Assembly: GCF_004117935.1 (NCBI RefSeq)
Contig: NZ_SDOY01000113.1
Location: forward strand, 1-64,000
Reading direction: 5' to 3'
Length of the DNA stretch: 64,000 nucleotides
From: Streptomyces roseicoloratus
GTDB lineage: Bacteria; Actinomycetota; Actinomycetes; Streptomycetales; Streptomycetaceae
This document shows positions 24,416 to 31,791 of this stretch, piece after piece; within the stretch, counting starts at the first letter, position 1; the number at the start of each line of letters is the position of its first letter. The position numbers and the translations under genes were made by a program. Under the pieces are notes generated by a model. That model did no database searches. It was given only the letters and a program-made list of their open reading frames with translations, and was not told where the DNA came from.

Positions 24416-25038
24416 CCTTCGCGGCGGCCTCCCTGGTCCTCATCATGATCCCCGGCCCCGACCAGGCGCTGATCACCCGCAGCGCCCTGGCCGGCGGCCG
24501 GCGGGCCGGACTGCTCACCATGGTCGGCGGCGTCCTCGGCCTGGTCGTGCACGTCGGGGCCGCCGTCCTGGGCATCTCCGCGGTGCTGCTCGCCTCCGCC
24601 ACCGCGTTCACGGTCCTCAAGGTCGTGGGCGCGGTGTACCTGGTGTGGATGGGCATCGCGACGCTGCGCGGCGCCCGCCGCACGCTGCGGGAGCAGGCCG
24701 GGAGGCCCGACGGCGGCGACGAACCGGAGGAGGACGGGGCCGGCGGCAGATACGTGCGGTACGGCTTCCTCTCCAACGCGCTCAACCCGAAGGTCGCGCT
24801 GTTCTTCGTGACCTTCCTGCCGCAGTTCCTGCCGCCCGAGGGGCAGGTCTTCCCCAGAGCCATGGCCCTGTCCCTGGTGTTCGCCGCGCTGTACCTGCTG
24901 TGGTTCGGCCTCTACGTGTTCACCGTCGACCGTCTCGGCAGGGTCCTGCGCCGTCCGCGCGTCCGCGCGCGGATCGAGCAGGTCACCGGCCTGCTGCTGA
25001 TCGGCTTCGCGGTCCGGCTGGCACTCCAGTCGCCCTGA
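24409..25038 (+). CDS. LysE/RhtB family amino-acid-type exporter
   Basis: 209 residues with about six membrane helices. MIPGPDQALITRSALAGGRRAGLL at the N terminus is the LysE/RhtB signature (usually PGP at this place), and GFLSNALNPKVALFFVTFLPQF is the second signature. A charged loop (Arg/Asp/Glu) divides helices 3 and 4. The family exports amino acids and close derivatives. The GTG start overlaps the thioesterase stop by seven bases, so the exporter belongs to the NRPS operon and is the probable efflux pump for its small, amino-acid-like product. Confidence 0.9.
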   Translation: MLTFAAASLVLIMIPGPDQALITRSALAGGRRAGLLTMVGGVLGLVVHVGAAVLGISAVLLASATAFTVLKVVGAVYLVWMGIATLRGARRTLREQAGRPDGGDEPEEDGAGGRYVRYGFLSNALNPKVALFFVTFLPQFLPPEGQVFPRAMALSLVFAALYLLWFGLYVFTVDRLGRVLRRPRVRARIEQVTGLLLIGFAVRLALQSP

Positions 25039-25110
25039 ACCCGCCGCCGTTCGCGGCGAGTCCGTGCCGGTGGGGTTCCGCAGCGGCGCCACCGGCGGGA
25101 CGCTGGCCGT

Positions 25111-26022
25111 ATGAAGACAACGGCGCGGATCATCGGACGATGGGTGTGCGCGGCCGCCGGGGTGTGGGTGGCCGCCGAGGTCGTGGGCCGGTTACGGATC
25201 GCCGGCGGCACGGGCGAGCGACTGGGGTCGGCGGCGGTCGTCGCCGCGGTGTTCCTCGCCTTCGTCGTGCTCGTCCCGCTGCCCCTGACGCGGCTGCTCG
25301 GACGGGCCCTGAGGAGGAATCAGCGGCGCTTCGCGGAGGAACCCGACTGGGGCGGCTCCGACGGGGAGTTCTTCGCGCCGCTGCGCAGACACTTCCTCCT
25401 CGTCGGACTCGGCATGGTGCTGACGGCGGTCGTCCTGGTCGTGATCGGGCCGGCGGGAGTGTGGGCCGGTGCCGAGCTGGGCGCCGCGCTGGGCCTCGAC
25501 GTCCGGCTCGACGGCGGGCTCAAGGCGCTCGTCGCCGCGGGACTCGTCGTCGCCGCCGTGGAGACGGCGCTTCGGCTCGTGCTCGCCGTCCCGGTGAAGC
25601 GCCGCCGCGCCGGCGCACTGCGGTCCCTGAGCGGCCTGCTGCTGTCCGGGGCGGGCCTGGTGCTCGCGGAGGTGTGGCTGGACGGCGTGCGGGCGGCGGA
25701 CCCCCGATGGCTGACGCTCGCCGTCGTCGCCGCGCTCTTCCACCTGCGCTTCCGGCTGACGCTGACCCTTCCCGTACCCGGCGTCGCGTCCCTCGTCCTC
25801 GTCTCGGCGAACGTGCTGGCGCTCTGGCTCGTGGTGTGGCTCACCGGTCTGCTGCACGTCGACGGCTTCTGGCCGCTCGCCGGGACGGTCGCCCTGATGT
25901 GGGCCGCGGAATGGCCGAGCCGCCTGGCGACCGCCGCGGCCGAGGCCCGCGCCAACCCGCCCCTGCCCCCACCCGACCCGTTCTGGCCGGAACAGCACAT
26001 GCCCCGGTCACCGCTGTACTGA
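25111..26022 (+). CDS. Multi-helix membrane protein, phage holin superfamily IV-like
   Basis: 303 residues with about seven to eight membrane helices. The C-terminal part (NVLALWLVVWLTGLLHVDGFWPLAGTVALMW) resembles the four-helix PF04020 proteins called mycobacterial phage holin superfamily IV, where a similar helix ends in HVDGFW. The N-terminal half has comparable helices, and VPLPLTRLLGRALRRNQRRF resembles the loop between them, so two units may be fused. The holin name is historical and no lysis genes are near. The Pro-rich C terminus is cytoplasmic or disordered. Function unknown. Confidence 0.72.
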   Translation: MKTTARIIGRWVCAAAGVWVAAEVVGRLRIAGGTGERLGSAAVVAAVFLAFVVLVPLPLTRLLGRALRRNQRRFAEEPDWGGSDGEFFAPLRRHFLLVGLGMVLTAVVLVVIGPAGVWAGAELGAALGLDVRLDGGLKALVAAGLVVAAVETALRLVLAVPVKRRRAGALRSLSGLLLSGAGLVLAEVWLDGVRAADPRWLTLAVVAALFHLRFRLTLTLPVPGVASLVLVSANVLALWLVVWLTGLLHVDGFWPLAGTVALMWAAEWPSRLATAAAEARANPPLPPPDPFWPEQHMPRSPLY

Positions 26023-26078
26023 GGAGACGGACGCGGGGTCCTCGCCCCGGGCCGCGGATGAGATGAGATCCTGGGCGG

Positions 26079-26861
26079 ATGCACGAGACGGCAGCCGCCC
26101 TGGCGGACGCACGCTGGCCCCTCGCCCCGCCGGCCGATGCCGGCCGGCTGCGGGAGCTGACCGCGGACGACGGCATCACCGGCTTCATGTCGCCGGCCCT
26201 GCCCGACGCGGCATGGCTGCTGCACTCCCTGTACGAGCACGAAGTCGGGCCGACCGACATGTCGTTCGACGCGTACGCGAGGGCCGTGCGGGCGGGCGGC
26301 GGGAAGGACGTCATCCCGGGGATCGACCCCGCCGAGGTGCTCGACGCGCCCACGGGCGAGCATCCCGGTCCCCGCTGGCGGCGCCTGCGCTGGGCCGAAC
26401 TGGCGGACCGGCTCGGTGACCCGACGGTGCCCGAGGGACGGTATCCGTGCCACTCCTCCTTCCCCTCGATCAGGCCCGGCACGTGGCCGGCCGGCCTCCG
26501 GGCACCGTCCGAAGGGCACATGGACCGGCCCGACTGGAACCGCCTGGTCGACCTCCTCGCCGCGCACGGCCCGCACGGCGCGGAGACGGCCTGCCTGGCG
26601 TACTGGAGTCCGCTGCTGCAGGGCGCCGACTTCGACGACCCGCACCTCCGCGCCGGCGTCCTCGCGGACGCCAAGGTGCTCTTCGACCACCCCGAGGAGG
26701 AGAAGTGGACCCCGTCCAACCTCTGGGCCCGGGACCTGTCCTGGGTGGTGTGCACGGACTACGACCTCTGGGCCACCAAGGTCTCCGGCCCCCGCGCACT
26801 CGTCGAGGCGCTTCTCGCCGACCCGGAGATCGAAGCCGTACGCCTGCCCTGGGCTGCCTGA
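26079..26861 (+). CDS. Conserved hypothetical soluble protein
   Basis: 260 residues, soluble, rich in Trp, Asp and Leu, no signal peptide. Recognisable blocks: GITGFMSPALPDAAWLLHSLYEHE, then HSSFPSIRPGTWP, WSPLLQGADF, and WVVCTDYDLWATKVSGP near the C terminus. I do not recognise a family or an active site. The codon bias is that of a normal Streptomyces gene. It follows the holin-like gene by 56 bases on the same strand and converges on the polysaccharide lyase. A role as an immunity-like or sensor protein could be imagined from the Trp-rich look, but nothing in the context supports it. Confidence 0.75.
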   Translation: MHETAAALADARWPLAPPADAGRLRELTADDGITGFMSPALPDAAWLLHSLYEHEVGPTDMSFDAYARAVRAGGGKDVIPGIDPAEVLDAPTGEHPGPRWRRLRWAELADRLGDPTVPEGRYPCHSSFPSIRPGTWPAGLRAPSEGHMDRPDWNRLVDLLAAHGPHGAETACLAYWSPLLQGADFDDPHLRAGVLADAKVLFDHPEEEKWTPSNLWARDLSWVVCTDYDLWATKVSGPRALVEALLADPEIEAVRLPWAA

Positions 26862-26949
26862 CCGCCCGGGCCGTGTCTTCGGGACCGGCCCCTCGACGTC
26901 CCGGCCGTGTCCGGCGGTTGCGCGTTCGTCCGGCGCTTCCGACGGCCGG

Positions 26950-26974
26950 CGCGCCGCGGACGCGTGGCGGCGCG
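26950..26974. terminator. Hairpin between convergent genes
   Basis: CGCGCCGC (26950-26957), nine bases, GCGGCGCG (26967-26974), located between the stops of the 26079 gene and the polysaccharide lyase gene; probable bidirectional terminator. Confidence 0.5.
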
Positions 26975-26996
26975 GCCCGCCGGAGGGGCCGTCGGC

Positions 26997-29444
26997 TCAG
27001 CCCAGGGACACCGTCGCCTTGTGCACGGCGCCCAGCGTGCCCGGCGTGACGCGCAACGTCAGGCCCGCGCCCGTCGAGAGGACCGTGACGGACGGGTCCT
27101 TGGCCGTCACCGCGGTGACCGGGCGGTGCCAGGTGACGTCGACGGTGTCGCCCGTGCGCAGCGGGGCGGAGACGCAGACGGTGGCCGTGGCGCCGTCCTC
27201 GCGCACCAGCACGCTCGCGGGCTGGGAGGCGGTCAGCGGGCCCACGGTGCCGGCGAGCCAGAAGTTGACGGCGGTGAGGCCGAGCGAGGGGACCCGGACG
27301 CCCTGCTGCTCGTTGGCGTTGGCCAGGACGGTGAGCCAGGAGGTGTCCGCGGCGCGGGCCGAGGTCTGCTGGACCGTGGCGCCCGGCATCAGGACGTAGG
27401 CGTAGTCCGCCCAGGTCGGGTCGGTGCCGTGGTCGAACCACAGGGTCAGGTAGCGGCGCGTGACCGGATCGGTCACGGCCGAGCGGTTGATGTCGGACCA
27501 GGCGCCGGTGCGGGCCTCGCGCAGCGCCCGGACGGTGGCGCCGCCGGGGAACACGTATCCGGCGTGCCCGGCCAGGTGCGCCCAGCGCGCGCCGGTCAGC
27601 GTGGCGCTCCATCCGAGGGCGGTGGACCGGGCGGTGCCGTCGACGGTGAAGGCGTGCGTGCCGGACGCGCCCAGGTTGCGGTTCTCGACGACGGACTCGA
27701 CGCCGGTGCCGTCCCGGCCGTGGATGCCGGCGCCGAGGCAGACCACCGCGTCGTCGAGGAAGAACCAGGACTTCTTCGCGAGCAGGGTCGAGGACAGGCC
27801 CTTGAGGTACTGGCCGACGGCCGCGTACGTGCCGTCCGTCGCGCCGCCGACCCAGCGCACGTCCGGGCGCGCCGCGCCCCAGGTCCCGCCCTCGCCGTCC
27901 GCGAGGGGCTTGCGGGAGGCGGTGGTGCCGGGCAGCCGGCAGGGGTCGACGGTGGGCCAGAAGTCGTCGGTGTACTGCCCGTTGGCGAAGGTGCCGCCCC
28001 ACCAGTAGAGCATTCCCGAGCCGCTGTGCCAGGCCCGGAGGTTCTCGCCGTTGCCGTTCTCGTAGTACGTGATCCGGCGCGACGCCATGGACACGGCCGC
28101 CGCCCAGGCGGGCCGCCGGTGCACCGCCCGGTCCATGGCCGGGAACAGCCGGTGCCCCACCGGTTCGGCCGAGCCGGTCGGGACGGTGTCGTCGACGGCC
28201 TTGAGCCGGGCCAGCTGGGCGACGCCGAGGGCGGGTCCGGCGAGCACCGGACGGTAGTAGTCCCGGTCGATCCAGCCCTTGACCATCCGGTCCCAGCGGC
28301 TCTTCTCGGCCGGTGACGCGCTCACCCCGAGGAGGGCGACGCACGCGATGATCCCGTGGCCGCGCAGATGGTCGTCCTGGCGGATCGCGGCCGGGTCGCT
28401 CTGCTGCACGCCACGGCTGATCGCGCGCCCCGACACCAGGTCCATGGCGAGTCCGTTGAAGAGGAAGGGCGCGTAGGCCTTCTCCACGGAGTCCAGCACG
28501 ACCTGGCGGCCCGGGTCGGTGACCTCCCACGACGTGCCCTTCAGCAGGGCGAACAGCAGCGAGAGACCGCCGAGCATGACGGAGCCGTACGAGCCCGCGT
28601 ACGGGACGTAGAGGTGCTGGACGAAGCTGCCGTCCTGGTAGAGCCCGTCGCCGGTGGTGACGTAGGGGAAGACCGGGGAGAGGGCGTCGCGGGCGAGGGC
28701 GAGCTTCGCGGCGGTCCCGCCGACCGCTCCGCGCAGCGCGAGGACGCGGCACAGGTCGACCCGGTTGGCGCCGGTGGACGTGCCGCCGTAGACGGCGACG
28801 GTGCTGTCCGGCACGAAGTGGTCGACGGCCGCGCAGTGGTCGGCGATCCGGGCGGCACCCAGGTGCTCGTACATCAGCACGTCGATGTCGAGGAGGGCCT
28901 GCGGAGCGCCGATCTGCCAGCTGTACCAGTTGCCGTACCGGGCCTGTCCGGCGTGGTACGCCTGGTCGTGCAGGTGGTCGAGGCCGGCGAGGATCTCGCC
29001 GCGCAGCGCGGTGTTCCCGGTGAGGCCGGTGCCGGGCTGGCTGTACGCCTCGGCCAGGGTGCGCAGCCGGTTGAAGCTGTTGTTGAGGTTGCCGGAGTAC
29101 GTGTACGACTCGGCGTCCGTGTCGGGTTCGGGGTCGGCGTAGGGCAGATCGGGCCAGAGGGACCCGGCCGCCGGGGACATGGCGGAGCGCAGGCCGGCGG
29201 CGGTGGCGCCCAGGGCGGCGAGCTTGCTCGCGAACGGTTCGGCCGTGGGGGAGTACCCGGTTCCGAGGATCAGATCGCGCCACGTCAGGCGGAGGGCGCC
29301 GTAGGCGTCGGCGGTCTCCGCCGCGGCCGCGCCGTCTGCCGCGGCGAGGGGGACGGGGCCGAGGGCCGCGGCGGCGACGGCGGCGCGGAGCAGCCCGCGG
29401 CGGGACAGGCGGCCGGGATCGGCGGGAAGGGGCACCGGTTGCAT
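26997..29444 (-). CDS. Secreted polysaccharide lyase family 8 (hyaluronate/xanthan lyase-like)
   Basis: 815 residues, normal for PL8 enzymes, which cleave uronic-acid polysaccharides (hyaluronan, chondroitin, xanthan) by beta-elimination. A twin-arginine signal is present (RLSRRGLLRAAVAAAALG, residues 12-29), so it is exported folded. The catalytic set is intact: Asn227 in TGANRVDL, His277, Tyr286 in SYGSVML, and Arg340 in VSGRAIS; spacings of 50, 9 and 63 residues match those of pneumococcal hyaluronate lyase. The aromatic patch NWYSWQIG at 172-179 is also seen. Central and C-terminal beta domains follow. The actual substrate is not known. Upstream there is a LacI-type operator-like site, which suggests induction by a sugar. 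Confidence 0.95.
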   Translation of the reverse strand: MQPVPLPADPGRLSRRGLLRAAVAAAALGPVPLAAADGAAAAETADAYGALRLTWRDLILGTGYSPTAEPFASKLAALGATAAGLRSAMSPAAGSLWPDLPYADPEPDTDAESYTYSGNLNNSFNRLRTLAEAYSQPGTGLTGNTALRGEILAGLDHLHDQAYHAGQARYGNWYSWQIGAPQALLDIDVLMYEHLGAARIADHCAAVDHFVPDSTVAVYGGTSTGANRVDLCRVLALRGAVGGTAAKLALARDALSPVFPYVTTGDGLYQDGSFVQHLYVPYAGSYGSVMLGGLSLLFALLKGTSWEVTDPGRQVVLDSVEKAYAPFLFNGLAMDLVSGRAISRGVQQSDPAAIRQDDHLRGHGIIACVALLGVSASPAEKSRWDRMVKGWIDRDYYRPVLAGPALGVAQLARLKAVDDTVPTGSAEPVGHRLFPAMDRAVHRRPAWAAAVSMASRRITYYENGNGENLRAWHSGSGMLYWWGGTFANGQYTDDFWPTVDPCRLPGTTASRKPLADGEGGTWGAARPDVRWVGGATDGTYAAVGQYLKGLSSTLLAKKSWFFLDDAVVCLGAGIHGRDGTGVESVVENRNLGASGTHAFTVDGTARSTALGWSATLTGARWAHLAGHAGYVFPGGATVRALREARTGAWSDINRSAVTDPVTRRYLTLWFDHGTDPTWADYAYVLMPGATVQQTSARAADTSWLTVLANANEQQGVRVPSLGLTAVNFWLAGTVGPLTASQPASVLVREDGATATVCVSAPLRTGDTVDVTWHRPVTAVTAKDPSVTVLSTGAGLTLRVTPGTLGAVHKATVSLG

Positions 29445-29529
29445 GTGACTGCCTCTCGGGGGCGAGGGAGGTGACGCGCGGGCGGTGAGGGGACGTCGGG
29501 GCGGTGGAGGAAAGGGCGACCATCGAACA

Positions 29530-29567
29530 GCAAGCGCTTTCTCCCATGGCCGGAAACGTCCCGTCAA
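29530..29567 (-). promoter_or_regulatory. Promoter region of lyase gene with LacI-type operator-like site
   Basis: On the minus strand TTGACG (29567-29562) could be a -35. About 22 bases on, GAAAGCGCTTGC (29530-29541) with the core AAGCGCTT dyad lies where the -10 or transcription start would be. LacI-family sugar repressors of Streptomyces bind dyads with a central CG step of this type. No -10 consensus is seen. Confidence 0.4.
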
Positions 29568-29732
29568 GAGGTGTGCGCCGACCGCCTCCGCCCGGCTTCC
29601 ACCGCTGCCGAAGGCCGCTCCCTATCCCCATGTGGACTCGTGGGCAAGGGGGTTGATCGGGTGCGGAGGGGCGCACGGAGGTGCGGGAGATCTCGACATG
29701 GTCACAAGCCGCACCGGAGGACGTCAGACACC

Positions 29733-29751
29733 TAAGGCGTGCCTTACCTAA
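29733..29751. promoter_or_regulatory. Iron box (DmdR/IdeR-type) of the ABC importer
   Basis: Read on the minus strand: TTAGGTAAGGCACGCCTTA, 14 of 19 positions identical to the DmdR1/IdeR consensus, and itself a near-dyad. It ends 43 bases before the ABC ATPase start, so iron repression of the importer is expected. Confidence 0.8.
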
Positions 29752-29794
29752 GTTGTATGGTGGCGCGGTCGGTTCGACGGCGGGAGGGAAAGTG

Positions 29795-30613
29795 GTGTCC
29801 ATGGGTGACGTCCGCCTCATGGCGAACGATCTGGACGTCGGTCATGGCGGCCGCACGGTGCTGAAGCAGGTGGACCTGTCCTTACGGGTCGGTGAGATCA
29901 CCGTCCTGGTCGGCCCCAACGGCTGCGGGAAATCGACCCTGCTGCGCACCGTGGCCGGACTGCTGCCGCCCCTCGGCGGCGAGATCCGCATCGACGGCGA
30001 ACCGCTCGGCTCGCTCGGCCGCCGCGCGCTCTCCCAGCGCCTGGCCTTCCTTCCCCAGACCTCGCAGGCACCCGCCGGGGTCACGGTCCGTGAGCTGGTA
30101 CGCCACGGCCGCTACGCCCACCGCGGCGCCCTCGCCCGGCACACCGCCGAGGACACCGAGGCGATCGACTGGGCCCTCGACGTCACCGACGCACGACTGC
30201 TGGTCGACCGCAGGCTCGACGAGCTGTCCGGCGGCGAACGCCAGCGCGCCTGGCTCGCCATGGTGCTGGCCCAGCGGGCCGGAGTGCTCCTGCTGGACGA
30301 GCCCACCACCTACCTCGACATGCGCCACCAGTTCGACGTCCTCGACGTCGTGCGCCGGCTCGCCCGCGAGCACGACATCGCCTGCGGCGTGGTGCTGCAC
30401 GACCTGATGCAGGCCGCCGCCTACGCGGACGAGGTCGTCGTGGTCGCCGACGGCGGCGTCGCCGCGTCCGGCAGCCCCGACCAGGTGATCGAACCCGAGG
30501 TCATCCAGCGCGCGTTCGGCCTGCGGGTCAACGTCGTCCGCGACCCCGCCACCGGATACCTCGCGTGCTTCCCCCGGCGGAGCGAGGCCTCCGCCGCCAC
30601 CGCGAAACCCTGA
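29795..30613 (+). CDS. Fe-siderophore ABC transporter ATP-binding protein
   Basis: 272 residues from the GTG at 29795, which has GGAGG seven bases upstream; GTG 29792 and ATG 29801 are alternatives. Walker A GPNGCGKST (about 40-48), Q-loop in AFLPQTSQ, ABC signature LSGGERQR, Walker B VLLLDEPTTYLD and the H-loop VVLHDL are all present. The TYLD and LHDLMQAAAYAD details are those of FecE/FhuC-type ATPases that power ferric-siderophore uptake. It is the first gene of the importer set and carries the iron box upstream; the lipoprotein gene is 179 bases further on, so a second promoter is possible. Confidence 0.95.
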   Translation: MSMGDVRLMANDLDVGHGGRTVLKQVDLSLRVGEITVLVGPNGCGKSTLLRTVAGLLPPLGGEIRIDGEPLGSLGRRALSQRLAFLPQTSQAPAGVTVRELVRHGRYAHRGALARHTAEDTEAIDWALDVTDARLLVDRRLDELSGGERQRAWLAMVLAQRAGVLLLDEPTTYLDMRHQFDVLDVVRRLAREHDIACGVVLHDLMQAAAYADEVVVVADGGVAASGSPDQVIEPEVIQRAFGLRVNVVRDPATGYLACFPRRSEASAATAKP

Positions 30614-30792
30614 ACACGGCCCGCGCCGCGCCCTGAACGGCCGCAGCGCCCCGCGCGGGCACGCGCGCCGTCCTCCGCGCGCGCCCCGAACGTCCGCCCC
30701 TTCCCGCGTACCTCGCGGGGTACCTCCCGGCGTCCCGCCCCCGGCGGTGTCCGCCCTGCCCGAACAGCCCGGAGAACAAGGAGAGATCCACC

Positions 30793-31791
30793 ATGCGGAA
30801 ACTGCTGCGCGCCCTCGCCACGGGCGGTGCCACGATGGCCCTCGTGCTGACCGCCGCCGGGTGCGGGGGCGGCACCGTGGGCGAGGCGAACGGCGGGAAC
30901 GGGAAGAAGCCGGGGGACACCACCACCGGCGCGATCACCGTCGACACCGCGCAGGGCACCGTGTCCCTGGACAAGCCCGCCACCAAGGTCGTCACCCTGG
31001 AATGGACGTACGCCGAGGAACTCGTCGCCCTCGGCCTGGCTCCCGTCGGCAACGCCGACAACAAGGGCTACGGCACCTGGATCACCGCCGAGGGCGCGGC
31101 CCTGCCGGCCCAGGTCACCGACGTCGGCAGCCGCAACGAACCCAGCCTGGAGAAGATCAAGGCCCTCCAGCCCGACCTCATCGTCATCGACAACGACCGC
31201 TCCAAGGCCAACCTGAAGCAGCTCCAGGCCATCGCCCCGGTGCTCTCCTTCACGTACACCACCAAGCCCCAGCTCGCCACGATGAAGAAGAACTTCACCG
31301 AGCTGGCGAAGGCGGTCGGCAAGGCGGACGAGGCCGCGGAGGTGAACGCGCGGATCGACGCCAAGGCCGCCGACCTCAAGGGCCGACTCGACAAGGCGGG
31401 CAAGGGCGGCCTGAAGTACGCCCTCGCCCAGGGCTTCACCGCCAACGGCGCCGCCTCGATCCGGATGCTCACCGACGACGCCATCGCGCCGCAGGTGCTC
31501 GGCCTGGCCGGTCTGAAGAACGGCTGGAAGGGCCAGTCCGACACCTGGGGCATGACCACCGTCGGCGTCGAGGGGCTGACGCAGGTCGAGAAGGACGCCA
31601 CCTTCCTGTACGTCGCCGCCGACAACGACAACCCGTTCACCGGCGACCTCGCCGGCAACGCCGTGTGGAAGGGCCTGCCCTTCGTCACGAACGGCAAGGC
31701 GCTGCCGCTCGACCCGGGCACCTGGCTCTTCGGCGGGCCGCTGTCCGCGCAGCACATCCTGGACGAGACCGGCAAGGCCCTGAAGGTCTGA
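30793..31791 (+). CDS. Fe-siderophore-binding lipoprotein
   Basis: 332 residues. Signal peptide with lipobox LTAAGC, lipidated Cys24, so the protein is tethered outside the membrane. The mature part has the two-lobe FecB/BtuF (type III binding protein) layout: VVTLEWTYAEELVALGLAPVGNA, then LEKIKALQPDLIVID and the long connecting helix, and the second lobe ending in HILDETGKAL. It should bind the ferric form of the siderophore made by the operon at 35725-42825, or a xenosiderophore. AAGGAGAG precedes the ATG. Stop and permease start overlap (TGATG). Confidence 0.94.
   Translation: MRKLLRALATGGATMALVLTAAGCGGGTVGEANGGNGKKPGDTTTGAITVDTAQGTVSLDKPATKVVTLEWTYAEELVALGLAPVGNADNKGYGTWITAEGAALPAQVTDVGSRNEPSLEKIKALQPDLIVIDNDRSKANLKQLQAIAPVLSFTYTTKPQLATMKKNFTELAKAVGKADEAAEVNARIDAKAADLKGRLDKAGKGGLKYALAQGFTANGAASIRMLTDDAIAPQVLGLAGLKNGWKGQSDTWGMTTVGVEGLTQVEKDATFLYVAADNDNPFTGDLAGNAVWKGLPFVTNGKALPLDPGTWLFGGPLSAQHILDETGKALKV

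Noticed and set aside
25111..26022. Prophage lysis gene
   Set aside because: Only a resemblance to the PF04020 membrane family; no endolysin, integrase or structural phage genes are nearby.
26470..29820. A 1116-codon minus frame overlapping the lyase
   Set aside because: It is Arg/Pro-rich and shifted relative to the PL8 gene, whose catalytic residues and signal peptide lie in the other frame.
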